A program made the translations under genes and the position numbers. The notes beneath the pieces are model-generated. The model did no database searches, was not told where the DNA came from, and saw only the letters and a list, made by a program, of their open reading frames with translations. 64,000 nucleotides of DNA. Source: Enoplosus armatus. Its lineage: Eukaryota; Chordata; Actinopteri; Centrarchiformes; Enoplosidae. The stretch is from NCBI RefSeq assembly GCF_043641665.1, contig NC_092198.1, positions 10,677,001-10,741,000 of the forward strand. The letters run 5' to 3'. Numbering within the stretch: position 1 is the stretch's first letter; every line of letters starts with the position of its first letter. This document shows positions 35,901-46,822 of this stretch, piece after piece.

Positions 35901-38608
35901 TTAGTCACCACCATGCGTCAAAAAAAGGTATTAAATCTGTGAGTCTTGTTCGCTGCCAAACAATGGTGTTCAATCTAAAATAGCACTTCCTGACGAGAAC
36001 TTCGATATTGGACAATTCTACAAAACCCCTGAATACACTCAGCATCAATGTTTTTCCAATCCTGACGTGTTTGTAATTGTTTGCTCTTGCTTGTGACAGA
36101 TATTGCGTATGGGAAATAAACTATGGTTTAGGTTAGGCAACTAAAACACTTGGTTAAGGTTAGAAAAAGATTGTGGTTATAGTTAATAAAAAGGCAAACA
36201 TAATTGCAGGTCTGCAATGGGATGCAAACTGCGGTCCTCTGCATGAAAGTCCTATTTGCTACATGCCTACTCACCTCCCTGACCTCCACACCCTCACTTT
36301 CCACCTCACTACAAAAGGGCAACCTACTGCCTGCATTGACAATGAACGTTGCCATTGGATGTAAATAGTGAGGTATGGAATCATAGTGATTCTGGGGTGG
36401 GATAGCAGCAGTAGAGTCCATTTTGCTGCACTCATGCAGAATGCTGCTAGTGAGCAGTTATTGGTAAAGGCCACCACTTGGATGAAGAAGCTGCACTCGG
36501 ACATAGTTTCTTTGGCTTTCATTCCCAGAAGGGAAAGTTTGGAAGATACATCATGTGGTAGCTGGGAGGGAAGGGTTGATCCTCCCTGCATGCCTCTTTT
36601 GCACAAGCCTTGTGGTGAAATAGAATGAAGTAGGGGAACACAGGACCTTTTGAAGTGGTGTTGAGCAGAATACAGCCTCCAACCACCAAGCCACTAAACG
36701 GCCCAGCCCTGGCAGTGCGGCATAGCACAATGACATTTCCATATGATGTCTGCTCCTAATACGCAAATATACATTCAGGCTCTTTGGAGCTTGGAGTGCA
36801 GAGATGAGGAAGCCGTGTTTTGAATACAAACTTGGATTTATACTGAGAAGTAAAACAAAGGAACTGAAGGGGAGAGAAAGTGTGTAATCGTCAAAAAAAA
36901 AGAAGAATGTAAAAACATGACAATAATAATAATATGTATCAGTGTGTTGTTTTCCATTTTAATTTCCTGTTTACCTCCTGTTTCAGCAGCTCACTAACTA
37001 GAGTGCTTTTGTTTTCCAGGAGGAAGAGATGCCAGAGGTAGAGATAGACATAGATGACCTGTTGGAAGTCAACAGTGATGACGAGCGAGCCAGCAAACTG
37101 CAGGTATACCCCTGTGACTGTGTGTCCGTCTTTGCACCTACACATCTATTTTTAGCAAACCCTGTTGTAGTATACTGCACATGGATCAATGTATAGGTAA
37201 CAGCATACTTCAGTCGACTGTGGAGATGTTAGCTGTAGCTAGCTAGCAACATGTGACAACGCCTCTGACTGATCTCAGAACTCACCAGGAACTCCAGTTC
37301 TTTATATTATTATATGTACGTTTATAAAGTAGATTTGTGAAGCCTCAGTTTGATATAATTGTGTTGTATGCACATTTTGCTTTTTGTTGTCTGAACACAC
37401 TTTCTAGATGAGATGAAGCAAAATCATCGCTTGATGATGATGTTGTCAGACTTGTCACATGACTGCTTTGCATGCTGGTCTGCTGAGTCTTTGTCAGTGG
37501 AGAAACTGGCATCGCTGCCTTTTCTGCTGTATGTTGGATTTCTCCCTGAATGATTCTTAATGCCGGTGCATTCAAAGACACGCTTGTTGTTTGATTCTGG
37601 CAGTCTGATTCCAAAGCCTGATGCTCAGCAATGATGATTTACACAATCAACAGTTTCAACCATTCAGTTTGAGCCTACTGATGTTAAAGTGACATCATGT
37701 TGTTGATTACATTTGGACAGTTACTCACACAAACAAAAGCCATACACCAACCACTGACAAAACAGACAGGATGTCAAGTTGTACATTTTATCTTTGTGAA
37801 TAAAACATGAAAAGTCCAAGAGCTGCAGTGATTAAAAGACGATGTCTGAAAACATCTAATCCCTCAACAACTCACACAGTTTTCCCTTTTTACACAGGAA
37901 TCATTAACAGACTGCTACAAACCAACAGAGGTGAGTATGTTTAGTGTGTCTCACAACTATCCATACAATAAAGTGTTCAATATCAATGACCTTTTTAAAA
38001 AAAAAAAATACTTCTAATTCTTATTGACACAGTGGTGTCTGCTGTGTGTTTCTGCACCTTTCTGTCTTTGCTGCTGTGACGTGTAAATTTCCCCGCTGTG
38101 GGATTAATAAAAAGTCTAAGTCTAAGTCTAGCTTGTGTGACGATGGACATTATTGATGCTCGCATGCACTGTTCGATTTGCGGTGCATGGAGCACTGTCT
38201 GGTGACACTCACACACACACATTCATTTTCTCTTTCCACTGTCATCCCAATATATATACGACGAAGGGTTAAAAGGACCCGAAGTGCACACAAAAGAGTA
38301 AAATAATGTGTACGCACACGCTAAATTTGTTTACTATAAGGGATGATTATGGTTAGTATGTGTGTGTGTTTGTGTGTGTGTAGAGGTGTTAAGTGTTTGA
38401 GTTTGGGTGAGGTAGGGTTAAGCTATTTTGGTGATTAAGAGATAGTACAGACCAATCACATTACCTCTAGATACGGCCTGAACTCCCCATCTGTTATCTG
38501 TGAGTGTATGTGTGTGTGGCATTAGGTCAGCCTGTGACAACCACTACAAGGTCACTGGTATCCAAAGCTACATAAGTGTCCAACCAGGCTGATAGCCGCT
38601 GATACGTG

Positions 38609-38665
<57 letters not shown>

Positions 38666-39943
38666 TTGTAATCCCTTGAGAATGGAGTAGCACAGATGCC
38701 ATTTTGAACACAATCCCACAAAGAAGGCATCAGCTGGGGATAAACTGTGAAAGACAGAAGTAATGGAGAGAAAAGGTGAATGCGACAAAAGGTAGGGAGT
38801 GATGGAGGGAGGATGAAAGAAAGAATGAGAGCTCTGTTAGAAAAAAGGTACACTGGGAAAATAACAGGACGTGAAGGGAAGGAAGGAAGCGATAGAAGCT
38901 ATTATAAAGAGAGAGGAAGAGAGGGATGCAGAGGAAAAGACAGCTAGAGGGAGAAAGACAGGCAGGAGTACAGGGGAGAGAGGTACAGAGGGAGCTAGAG
39001 GAGGGGGAGGCATCAGTAATTAGGTCATGTGCAGTGTCACCCCTGGTATAATGAGGGGATTTATCCTCCAACATATTCTCCATCACAGTCACACTATCAT
39101 GGACCTCTATACCTCTTGCTTAAACCCGAGATGTGGATTCTCTTTGTCCTCCTTCCTCACTGACTTTTCATGATCCAGTAGTTCATTATTGTCATTTAAA
39201 GGGAAACACCACCTTAATTGGAGTTTGTTCCACCTTGTTTATTTTCCATCCCTTTAGTGTTACTTCTGACTGTTCTTTTCTTCATGCTGCATTAGATGTC
39301 AATATTAGACCATAAAACACTATGCTGCTATCTTTTAATGTACGTGTCTTTTTCTTTTTTTTTCTCGTAAAGCAATAGTTTGACATTATGGTTAATACAC
39401 ATTCAAAACCAAGAGCCGGCTTAGCTTAGCATAAAGAGTGGAAACAACAAGGGATTGACTCATATAACATGTTAGTTAGTGAGCTTAAGAGGTGTTGGTA
39501 GGTGGACAGAGCCAGGCTAGCGGTTTCCCTGTGTTTCCAGTCTTTATGCTAAGCTAAGCTAACTGCCTGCTAGTTGTAACTTTATATATACTGCAGAGAC
39601 ATGAGAGTGGTATCAATCTTCTTGTCTAACTCTCGGCAAGAAAGCTACTAAGCATATTTCCCAAAATTCTTTAGAAATGAATATTTTACCAATGATTTAT
39701 GTTCTTTACAGTTATGTAGGACCCATTTACTGTCAATCCCATACCACAAACAATAGCAGGACACCTCTGTCTGCTTTAGTTTGCGAAATCAAACAGAAAT
39801 TGAAGCTTGGTTGCAGACAACTGAAGATTTTGGACTTGTTCTTTGCTGGGAGTATTTGATAATCTGATTAGATAACTTTATTGCACGTCCAATCGTCAAG
39901 AAAATACTTCTTTCTTTTACCTGTATGTGTTCTTGTCTGTCTA

Positions 39944-39991
<48 letters not shown>

Positions 39992-40111
39992 TGCATCTGT
40001 CTGTCTAACTCTCTCTCTTCTCTTGTCTCCCTGCAGGACTTTGTCCGTGAGTTGCTGGGCAGGATAAGGGGAATGAGAAAACTCAGTGCGCCAACTAAAA
40101 AGGGCCTATAA
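21374..40111 (+). CDS. ppp1r14c: Protein phosphatase 1 inhibitor subunit 14C, KEPI (complete, 4 coding exons)
   Basis: Small cytosolic inhibitor of PP1 that becomes potent when protein kinase C phosphorylates a central threonine. Coding exons: 21374-21607 (78 codons), 37020-37103 (28), 37898-37930 (11) and 40037-40111 (24 plus stop), giving 141 residues. All junctions are phase 0 with GT-AG signals. The PHIN signature KVTVKYDRKELRKRL is present, with the phosphorylatable Thr at residue 49, followed by LEEWIIEQLSELYDCE. The acidic EEEMPEVEIDIDDLLEVNSD (exon 2) and the C-terminal LLGRIRGMRKLSAP distinguish KEPI from CPI-17 (14A) and PHI-1 (14B). The variable N-terminal leader is shorter than in the roughly 165-residue mammalian protein. 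The start is the first in-frame ATG in the CpG-rich exon. Exon 3 is a 33-nt microexon and intron 1 is about 15.4 kb. Confidence 0.95.
22572..22609. repeat. (GA)19 microsatellite
   Basis: Purine-only dinucleotide run in PPP1R14C intron 1, about 1 kb after exon 1. Confidence 0.9.
22690..22738. repeat. (GT)n microsatellite
   Basis: About 24 GT units, 80 bp downstream of the (GA)n tract in PPP1R14C intron 1. Confidence 0.9.
24785..25185. mobile_element. Foldback-type dispersed repeat, copy 1 (family D)
   Basis: Shares ordered blocks with the elements at 39.37-39.66 and 42.64-43.03 kb: tttcttgctgagagg, ctctcatgtctgtgcggtaa, agctagcctggctctg, tatatcttgtttgttta, tctttatgctaagctaagct. The left half contains gctaagtttagcataa and the right half ttatgctaagctaagc, so the interior can fold back on itself. 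No coding capacity was seen. It is a non-autonomous element in PPP1R14C intron 1. Confidence 0.75.
25735..26135. mobile_element. Dispersed repeat family C split by a second insertion
   Basis: The left part (attttcttgattaattttgg at about 25.78 kb) and the right part (about 26.01-26.13 kb: ccaacagtccaaaa, aaagatgttcggttta, ctcacatttgagaagctgg) are in the order expected for one AT-rich element also seen at 0.33-0.53 kb. Between them lies unrelated sequence of another repeat type (from about 25.85 kb, containing tttatatagcgcctttcagg). Confidence 0.55.
25848..25925. repeat. Dispersed repeat with 'tatatagcgcctttca' motif
   Basis: The block acatttatatagcgcctttc followed by cccaaggacgctttaca is a motif I recognise as recurrent in fish genomes. 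Here it interrupts the family C element. Only the core is recognisable and its boundaries are uncertain. Confidence 0.5.
26752..26798. repeat. (AC)n microsatellite
   Basis: About 22 AC units with one CGC interruption, in PPP1R14C intron 1. Confidence 0.9.
26948..26998. repeat. (GT)n microsatellite
   Basis: About 22 GT units in PPP1R14C intron 1. It lies 150 bp after an (AC)n tract, so the two could pair as an inverted repeat. Confidence 0.9.
38041..38130 (+). mobile_element. 3' tail of a LINE-like retroelement with (AAGTCT)n
   Basis: Contains aaatttccccgctgtgggat, then taataaaaagtctaag and two further AAGTCT units. This is the GGGATTAATAAA-plus-tandem-tail structure of fish LINE 3' ends, resembling the tail at 17.34-17.43 kb. 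It is 5' truncated and lies in PPP1R14C intron 3. Confidence 0.6.
38611..38664. repeat. (AC)n microsatellite
   Basis: About 26 AC units in PPP1R14C intron 3. Confidence 0.9.
39366..39665. mobile_element. Foldback-type dispersed repeat, copy 2 (family D)
   Basis: Has the same ordered blocks as copies 1 and 3: ggcttagcttagcataaag, gagccaggctagcggtttcc, tttccagtctttatgctaag, gctaagctaact, cggcaagaaagct. It appears shorter than the other copies, lacking part of the middle. It lies in PPP1R14C intron 3, about 370 bp before the last exon. Confidence 0.75.
39948..39989. repeat. (GT)n microsatellite before PPP1R14C exon 4
   Basis: About 20 GT units that end roughly 48 nt before the exon 4 acceptor (exon starts at 40037). 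The intervening sequence is a good pyrimidine tract. Confidence 0.9.
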
Positions 40112-42555
40112 TGGCTGTAATGTCAACCATCAACCACTATGTCGTCTCAGTTCCACCTACTTAACCCACTCAACATGGACTGTCAATCACAAAGAATAAC
40201 TTATCTAAACATAACAGCATTAGTAACTATTCTGCAACCTGCAAACATGCACCACAAACTCCATGCATATAGCACTCATTCATTTCGCAATCACATAGAA
40301 TAACCATTGTATTATAATATTTGACTGTTGAAAGGTACTTAAGCAAAACAGAGCCAACATGGCTCAATAGCATACAGCCACAATGAAATGTCAAGCCCTG
40401 GAACGTGCCAGAACTGCAACTGTGCTTTAACACGAATACCACCTAATTCCACATTTCAGAGCCATGTTACAAGCTGACGCTGTAATCCCAACAGCCATAC
40501 TGACTCAAACACCAACAAATCTCAAAAAGGGAGGTAGTAGATACATGTTTGTACTGCAGTAGGTGTGAAATTAGCTGTAGCACTATGTAAACACAGTGCT
40601 TCATGATTTTGTCATTTTTTTACTGAGGTGTTTTGCTGTTACTTCTTTTCAAAAATGTACTGTATGTTGCCATTTATTGTTCATGTGATTGAAATGTGGT
40701 CTTCAACAGTTTTTTTTTTGTCCTACTTTAAAGTCGTCCTCCTTATTCTTACTTGCTTGCAAATATAAGGGAACTCAGTAGTTTTATGTTAAGCACAAGG
40801 CGTTAATTCATCAATTCTGTCCTGTGATATGTAAACTCTGGTAAGAGTGGGGACATTTTAGCGAACAAGGCTAAAATAGTGTGAAGATTTCTGCTTTTTT
40901 TTTCTCACCGTACACTTTCCACCACAGCAGGGCATGATGGGTGTTGCAGTTCTCCGTATGAGACTACAAAACCTGTATGATTGGCAGCCTTTCACTTCTC
41001 ATGTTACGCGGTGTTCATTGCTTTCCCACATCAGAACACATATCAGTTGGTCGTTTAGGTTTAAGCACAAAGCCCAAACATTGTAGTTGTTTCTCACACA
41101 CTCCAGTTCACTTAACTCTGCTAACTTGCCTCTCTAATAGTGGTTGATGTTGCCTTTAAGGATATTCAGGATCAGTTCACCTTTTTCTCAGCACTGAACC
41201 TTAACTACTGACTACCCTAAACGCAAATACGGTTGAGTCAGAACCTGAGGACAACTTGAAACTTTGACACTTAAACCTGTCAGGTCCTGTAAGGAAAGGT
41301 GTGCCAAAACTGGTAGTATTACATCCTAAATGTCGCACGTCATGGAGGCATTAGTACGACACAGCATTCCCACAGAGATTGTTAAATTTGTGAAACATCT
41401 TCGGGTGCGTGCAGGATTTTTTAAGACGTTTGAAACTTTTCCAGGTTGCAGAAAAGATGTTGTAATTACATAGTCCCAGGTTTAAGAGGTGGATTTAGTT
41501 ATTTATTGTTGTAAATGACCTTCTGTGCACCAACACACTCAAAAATCTGTAAGCTCTGGTACAATCATGACTCTTGTTATGGGGTTGGGCCCAGTTTCAC
41601 TTTGAGCAGTCAATCGTGAACCAACGGGAATGGAACAGACCTACGCCTGCCATGTGATATATACCCTCAGCTGCCAAAGACAAAAGCAGGGCAATGTTTG
41701 ATTTTAACACATAACACTTGCAAAGCACCCGTCTTGCATGCTAACAACAGAGAAAAAACACTGATTAAGAGTATAGATATTATGAACTTATAATCAAGCA
41801 AAAAATACCTTTTTGACTTAGCTGCCATGTCTGACTTTGTAGAACTTTTTGTGTTGAAACAACGTGGCTGTCACGTTGGAGAGAATCCAGGAAAAATTTT
41901 AAAATGGTGCTGTTTTTGATGTTCTTCCCAAGTTTTGGTTGTACGAGACGCATTTTCACTGTCGACTGATGCCAGAGAAATGTGTCTACCTTTGTTGATG
42001 GGGTGCATACAGTCTAAAGTGGTGTCCTCTTTGCATTTGCTTTCCTCGATCTGAACTGGGCTGGATTGGTGTCACCGCACTCAGCTAGCAGTGGTTGATT
42101 TGTTTGAAAAAGATCATGTGTTTTCCAGATCAGTGAATTGGAAGGAAAAGTTGAAGAGGAAGCCATTATAAGCAACTGAGATGCATCCAGGATTCATGTC
42201 GAGGTCATCCATAGGATTTTCTCCTTCAAGAAACAGTTCAGGGGCAATAGGCTGATATTTTATAATTTATGGGATTTCACGTGGAGAGTATTTCGAAAGT
42301 GTCCATTCTAGAAAGCTTTACGTTTGCATGTATTTTTAAAGTTGCATGTTGAGGGGAACATTTTGTTGGCCCAAAGGTTTTTATTTCACGAAATAAAACA
42401 CTTTCCTTTTTATACCTTTATTATTATTAAGACTAAAATATTCAGTTTTTCAGCTGCAGTTTTGTTTTTCTGTACATCCACAATAAGCGTTCTTGTTTTT
42501 AAAATGTAATGTGTGGTTTGTTTTTGCTGATAATAAAAATGCAGAAGGACTCTGT
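40112..42555 (+). other. ppp1r14c: PPP1R14C 3' untranslated region
   Basis: Follows the TAA stop. Two plus-strand AATAAA signals lie at 42392-42397 and 42532-42537. The second is followed by T/GT-rich sequence (gtattgttaaatattgtttttt) as expected downstream of a cleavage site. The length of about 2.4 kb is inferred; no open frame or repeat interrupts it. The end could be at either signal. Confidence 0.55.
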
Positions 42556-42639
42556 ACTGTTTAAACAGATGTCTTCCCTGTGTATTGTTAAATATTGTTT
42601 TTTTAGGGATAAAGGGTGTGTCTTTGTGCATTATTTAAA

Positions 42640-43030
42640 GCAGTAGTTTGACATTTTGACAAATATGCTTATTTGCTTTCTTGCAGAGAGTTGGATGAGA
42701 GGAGCGACACCACTCTCACGTCTGTCCGGTAAATATACAGTCAAGTTACAGCCAGCAGCCAGTTAGCTTAGCCTAGCATAAAGACTGGAAATGGAAAAGC
42801 AGCTAGCCTGGCTCTGACAAAACAAAGTCCACCTTGCAACTCTTAAAGCTTACTAATTAACACGTTATATCTTGTTTGTTTAGTCCATACAAAACATAAG
42901 TGAGAAATGACGAGTTTCTGTTTCCAGTCTTTTTACTAAGCTAAGCTAAGCTAACTGACCGCTGTCTGTCTGTAGCTGTAGTCACATGACAGATATATTT
43001 CTCAGCAAGAAAGCAAATAAGCGTATGTGG
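42640..43030. mobile_element. Foldback-type dispersed repeat, copy 3 (family D, most complete)
   Basis: Terminal inverted repeats are visible: atgcttatttgctttcttgc near 42665-42684, and its near complement gcaagaaagcaaataagcgt near 43005-43024. An inner inverted pair lies inside them: gttagcttagcctagcataa on the left, with ttttactaagctaagctaag on the right. No open frame of transposase size is present. It is a non-autonomous DNA element of roughly 390 bp just downstream of the PPP1R14C poly(A) signals. Confidence 0.8.
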
Positions 43031-43575
43031 GTTTCTGCAAGGGGCACATTAGAGCATCGTGGTTGCCAATGTGTTCCTTCTTGGTGCCACACAGTGTGGC
43101 AGTAGTTTAGTAGGACAGTCCTGTGCACTGTCTGATTCTGTAAAGAGCTCATCAGGGTATGACATTATTGCTCAATGTACGCATGATTAGCCTTTCTCTG
43201 CAGCATGTCTAGCCCCATATGGACTAGCCTACTGGCCTACTGTACATTGTTGCTAGGTAGAAAGTGTTCTCTGAGGCCAATGTAAGCCTGTTGTAAGGAT
43301 AACGACAATGAAACTTAAAGTTGCATGGTCTCTTGATTGCTGAGGGAACAAGTTAACCTCACTGCAAATCAAAGCTCATATATTTTTATTTCCAAAGTCA
43401 CGAGGAAGAATATAGGCCAGTTCACAGAGGAGACAGACTGAGAGAGACACACACTCGGTGAACGTGCCACAGCTTTTGTTCCTGCAGAGAACGTGATAAT
43501 GAATGTCTTCTGATTCACTGACACACATTCCCCAACAGCCTTGTGGATTTCACTGCAGGAAACAGAATTGCACAC

Positions 43576-43576
<1 letters not shown>

Positions 43577-43610
<34 letters not shown>
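43577..43610. repeat. (CTG)11 trinucleotide repeat
   Basis: About eleven uninterrupted CTG units on the plus strand (CAG on the minus). The surrounding 400 bp is less AT-rich than its flanks but carries no supported exon. Confidence 0.92.
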
Positions 43611-44319
43611 GTGTTGGGAGGAAGAGAAAACCAGAGCGGTGCCAGCGCAGCAATCATGCAAGCGCAACAAGGCTGCGTGTGCCTTTAAATTCCATGACCC
43701 ACTTTTCACAGCTGGGGCTGGCTGGCAGGGAGTGCTCGTGCACGCTGCCTTGAATAATTGGGACTGCAAGGTGAATGTGAGGAGAATAGCTCAAGACGGG
43801 AGCCCCCACCCCCTTGACAGCCAGTGTTGCCTGGTTCAGTCAGCTGGCTGCACACCAGCGAATCTCACACCAGCACTGTCTTCGAGTCACTGTCGGTCAT
43901 GGTGTTTCAGAATATTAAAACTGATAATGTGAATGGAGACAGCTGTTTGACAGAAGGACGGAAATTGTATGGATGTATGAAATGAAATGAGACTGGCAAG
44001 AGCGAGAAAGTGCCATTTGTATGAGCTGTTATCAGTTTATACTTTTGGAGCCACGATAAATGTTTAAGGAACACAATAAGCAATACATCATATCTCCTAA
44101 ATTGCAATAGCCCAGCAGACCCTACTGTAAATTTTATGTCTTCCCATCCCCCTCTTCATTTTGCCATTCCCCCTCTTGATCCTATATGTTCCTCTCCACC
44201 CCCTTAATCTCTCCCTCTGCTTCACTATGTTTCTCCCCTCTCCCTTGTGGATGCAGTGATCCATCATGCCAAGACTTCAAAGACACAGAAAGAGAGAGAA
44301 GGGGGACAGATTGAGAACA

Positions 44320-44342
44320 CCCCCCCCCCCCCCCCCCCCCCC
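44320..44342. repeat. Poly-C (23) homopolymer
   Basis: An uninterrupted run of 23 C on the plus strand. Run length in assemblies is error-prone. Confidence 0.9.
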
Positions 44343-44848
44343 GGTTACCTTCAGCTGAGAGATAGATCCCATCTCGTCTCCACTGCTGTGGAACCCAACT
44401 GCAGCATCACACAAATGCTGGGGCGACGTGTCTTGCTGTTGTAGGCTGCTCATTCATTCACATGACAGGCAATTCAGCCACACAGCATCACTTGTTACCC
44501 CGACAGAGAGAAAGAGAAGGGGGGATGATGTTTTCGTCTGTCACCTCCATAACACAGAGCTGTATTTACCCTGCACACTAAACCTGCTGCATTGTGGGTA
44601 AGGGGCCCTCCTTACCATCCCCTTCGTAACCTGCAAGTGATCTGATAGGACAAGAACATGACTAGAAACAAATAAAGTGCATTGCAACAAGGGCCAGAAG
44701 AAGGTACCACAAATTTCCAGCGCACTTCCTAAATATTTTAATCTACTCTAACCTTAAGTACAACCAAATCCCTGGGAACAACCTCCTTTCTTGACTCTAT
44801 AAATACTATATAACATGCACATGTTCCACTTACGCGGCGTGCATGTGT

Positions 44849-44857
44849 GTGTATGTG

Positions 44858-44891
<34 letters not shown>

Positions 44892-44892
44892 G
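44849..44892. repeat. (GT)n microsatellite
   Basis: Interrupted GT run (single TAT and TTT breaks) in the intergenic spacer. Confidence 0.85.
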
Positions 44893-45269
44893 CAAAACCT
44901 GCAGTGTATCTCGGGGGAAATCTATTTAATTTCACTACGCTGAGCCCATTCAATTTTCCAGCACTCCAGACATAAATGTTACAACTCTTGCACTTCAAGC
45001 ATAAAAAGATGTAGGCGTGTACAACATCACACAGACTTTGTTGCCAACATTGACCATTTCTACTATTACTACCACCACTACAGCTGGAGGCGAACACACA
45101 CAGCAGATTTGGCTGAATAAGTGGGAATTGCTTTAGTGCAGCAGTTTTAGTAAGATAAAAATCAAAGCCTTGATACAAATATTTACCTCAGTAACTATTG
45201 TTGTCACTAGCAGTAGATGATGGGTTGGACCAAAGGGCATTTATTGTGTAATGTGAATCAGCAGAAGAA

Positions 45270-45575
45270 GAACAATGTAAAAAACTTCAATTATAAGCAA
45301 AAGACCTTCATTTAAAATCTTGCTTATGTAAAAGCAAAGAAGTATTATCAAGAAAATGTACTAATACTGGTATGAAAGTACTAGTATGAATTTACTAGTA
45401 CGAAAGTAAAAGTATTTGATCTGCAGAAATATGGCCCCAGTGACAGATATATCACTATATCACTATATATTACATTATTAGATTGCCAATACTGATGGAT
45501 CAATGTATACATGTCATTTCACTGCTGTAGCTTGTCGAGGTGGAGCTAGTTTTAAGTACTTTATGTATAGTATGT
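45270..45575. repeat. Dispersed repeat (family E)
   Basis: Ordered motifs cttcatttaaaatcttgctt, atgtaaaagcaaagaagtat, gaaagtaaaagtatttgatc, atatatcactatat, gaggtggagctagttttaag recall an abundant teleost interspersed repeat. No second copy was found in this window, so the call rests on recollection of the family, and no terminal repeats were resolved. Confidence 0.5.
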
Positions 45576-46189
45576 ACTAATACATTTTGAGTAATTCATG
45601 AAACATATGAGATGTTGATTATGATCCATAATCAAGTATGTATTTTCAGGAAAGAACAAACAACCTACGCTTCTTTGTGGGGTTATTATACACTGTAGTT
45701 GTACATTAATAATAGCATAGCTACTAGATAAATTCTTAAGAAGCCAAACATTATTATAGACACCATTAGTGCTCATTACTGTATTTTCTGTCATCCCAAA
45801 TCATTAGAATAGACAGGTAGTAGACAATAGGGGGATGCATACAGAGCATAGATGTTGTGTATTTAATGCTTCATAGCTCAGCAGCCCTCTAAGCCTACCC
45901 AACACAATAAATGCCTGGATGTCAGACAGTAAACACTGCTGCTATAAACACGGTGTAGACAGTACCACTGCGACCACCAGAGGGATTAATTGCAGGGATT
46001 TAGAATTAATAGTACTATTTACTTGGGTCACATAGCCATATGTCTGCTGGCCTGTTTGTGTATGAACTGCTTGTTTTTGAGGTTTGTTTTTCTTTGTCAC
46101 CATTGGCCCTTTCTGTGCATACCCAGGGGGATGAGATTGGTCAGCTGTAAACGGTCTCATACCTACATACAGCATGCTGTGCACAGCTG

Positions 46190-46191
<2 letters not shown>

Positions 46192-46232
<41 letters not shown>
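46192..46232. repeat. (GT)n microsatellite
   Basis: About 20 GT units in the intergenic spacer. Confidence 0.9.
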
Positions 46233-46234
<2 letters not shown>

Positions 46235-46502
46235 GTCTATTTAGACAACATAGGGGGGAGTCTTGGTGAGGGATCTGTCTATCTGCAGGGGGTGAGTTCA
46301 GATCATTCTCTATTATGCCATCTGTTTCTAGTGAATTATGTAGAGACAAAGATAATTAAAGAGGCTATTACCATCATGCTACCAAAACAACGCAGACATG
46401 CTTAATGTCCTTACAAGTGTATGTACAATAAACGTGTAACAGAAGAGAAAACGGTTAGAACCACATACAATGATTAAGATTTGGACTTATTTGATCCAAA
46501 CT

Positions 46503-46822
46503 AGAGCTGCAACAATCAGACGATTAAACAATTAGTCAATAGAAAGGAAATTAACTGCCAACTATTTTGATAATCGATTCATCATTTAAGTAATTTTCAA
46601 GCAGAAATGTCAAAAATTTGCCGTTTCCAGCTTCTTAAATGTAAGGATTTGCTGCTTTTCTTTGTCATTTAAGATAGTAAAGGAAGAGCCTTTGGGTTTT
46701 GGACTGTTGGTTGGACAAAAGAAGCAATTTGAAGACATCACTTCGGGCTCTGGGAGATTTTCTTTCCACATTTTATAGACTGAACTATCAATCGTGAAAA
46801 TAATTGTTAGTTGCAGCCCTAA
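46503..46822. mobile_element. hAT-like non-autonomous element (family B)
   Basis: Terminal inverted repeats are agagctgcaac at the left end (46504-46514) and gttgcagccct at the right end (about 46810-46820). The interior is AT-rich with tgataatcgattcatc and cagcttcttaaatg. It is about 320 bp with no coding capacity. This is the common fish pattern of short TIRs around AT-rich filler. A truncated relative lies at 8.60-8.75 kb. The superfamily name is inferred. Confidence 0.7.

Larger units (their letters stand above)
21608..37019 (+). other. PPP1R14C intron 1 (15.4 kb, non-coding)
   Basis: Runs from the GTGAGT donor of exon 1 to the ttttccag acceptor of exon 2. It contains the microsatellites and repeats listed separately and many T/C-rich stretches. 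Long open frames near 22.9-24.2 kb and 30.5-31.1 kb have no recognisable domain and no paired splice sites, so I do not treat them as exons. No RNA gene was recognised. Confidence 0.75.

Noticed and set aside
43543..43932. A 129-codon open frame with a poly-alanine block
   Set aside because: The frame is opened by the (CTG)n repeat. The flanking residues show no recognisable domain, and several other frames are equally open across the repeat.
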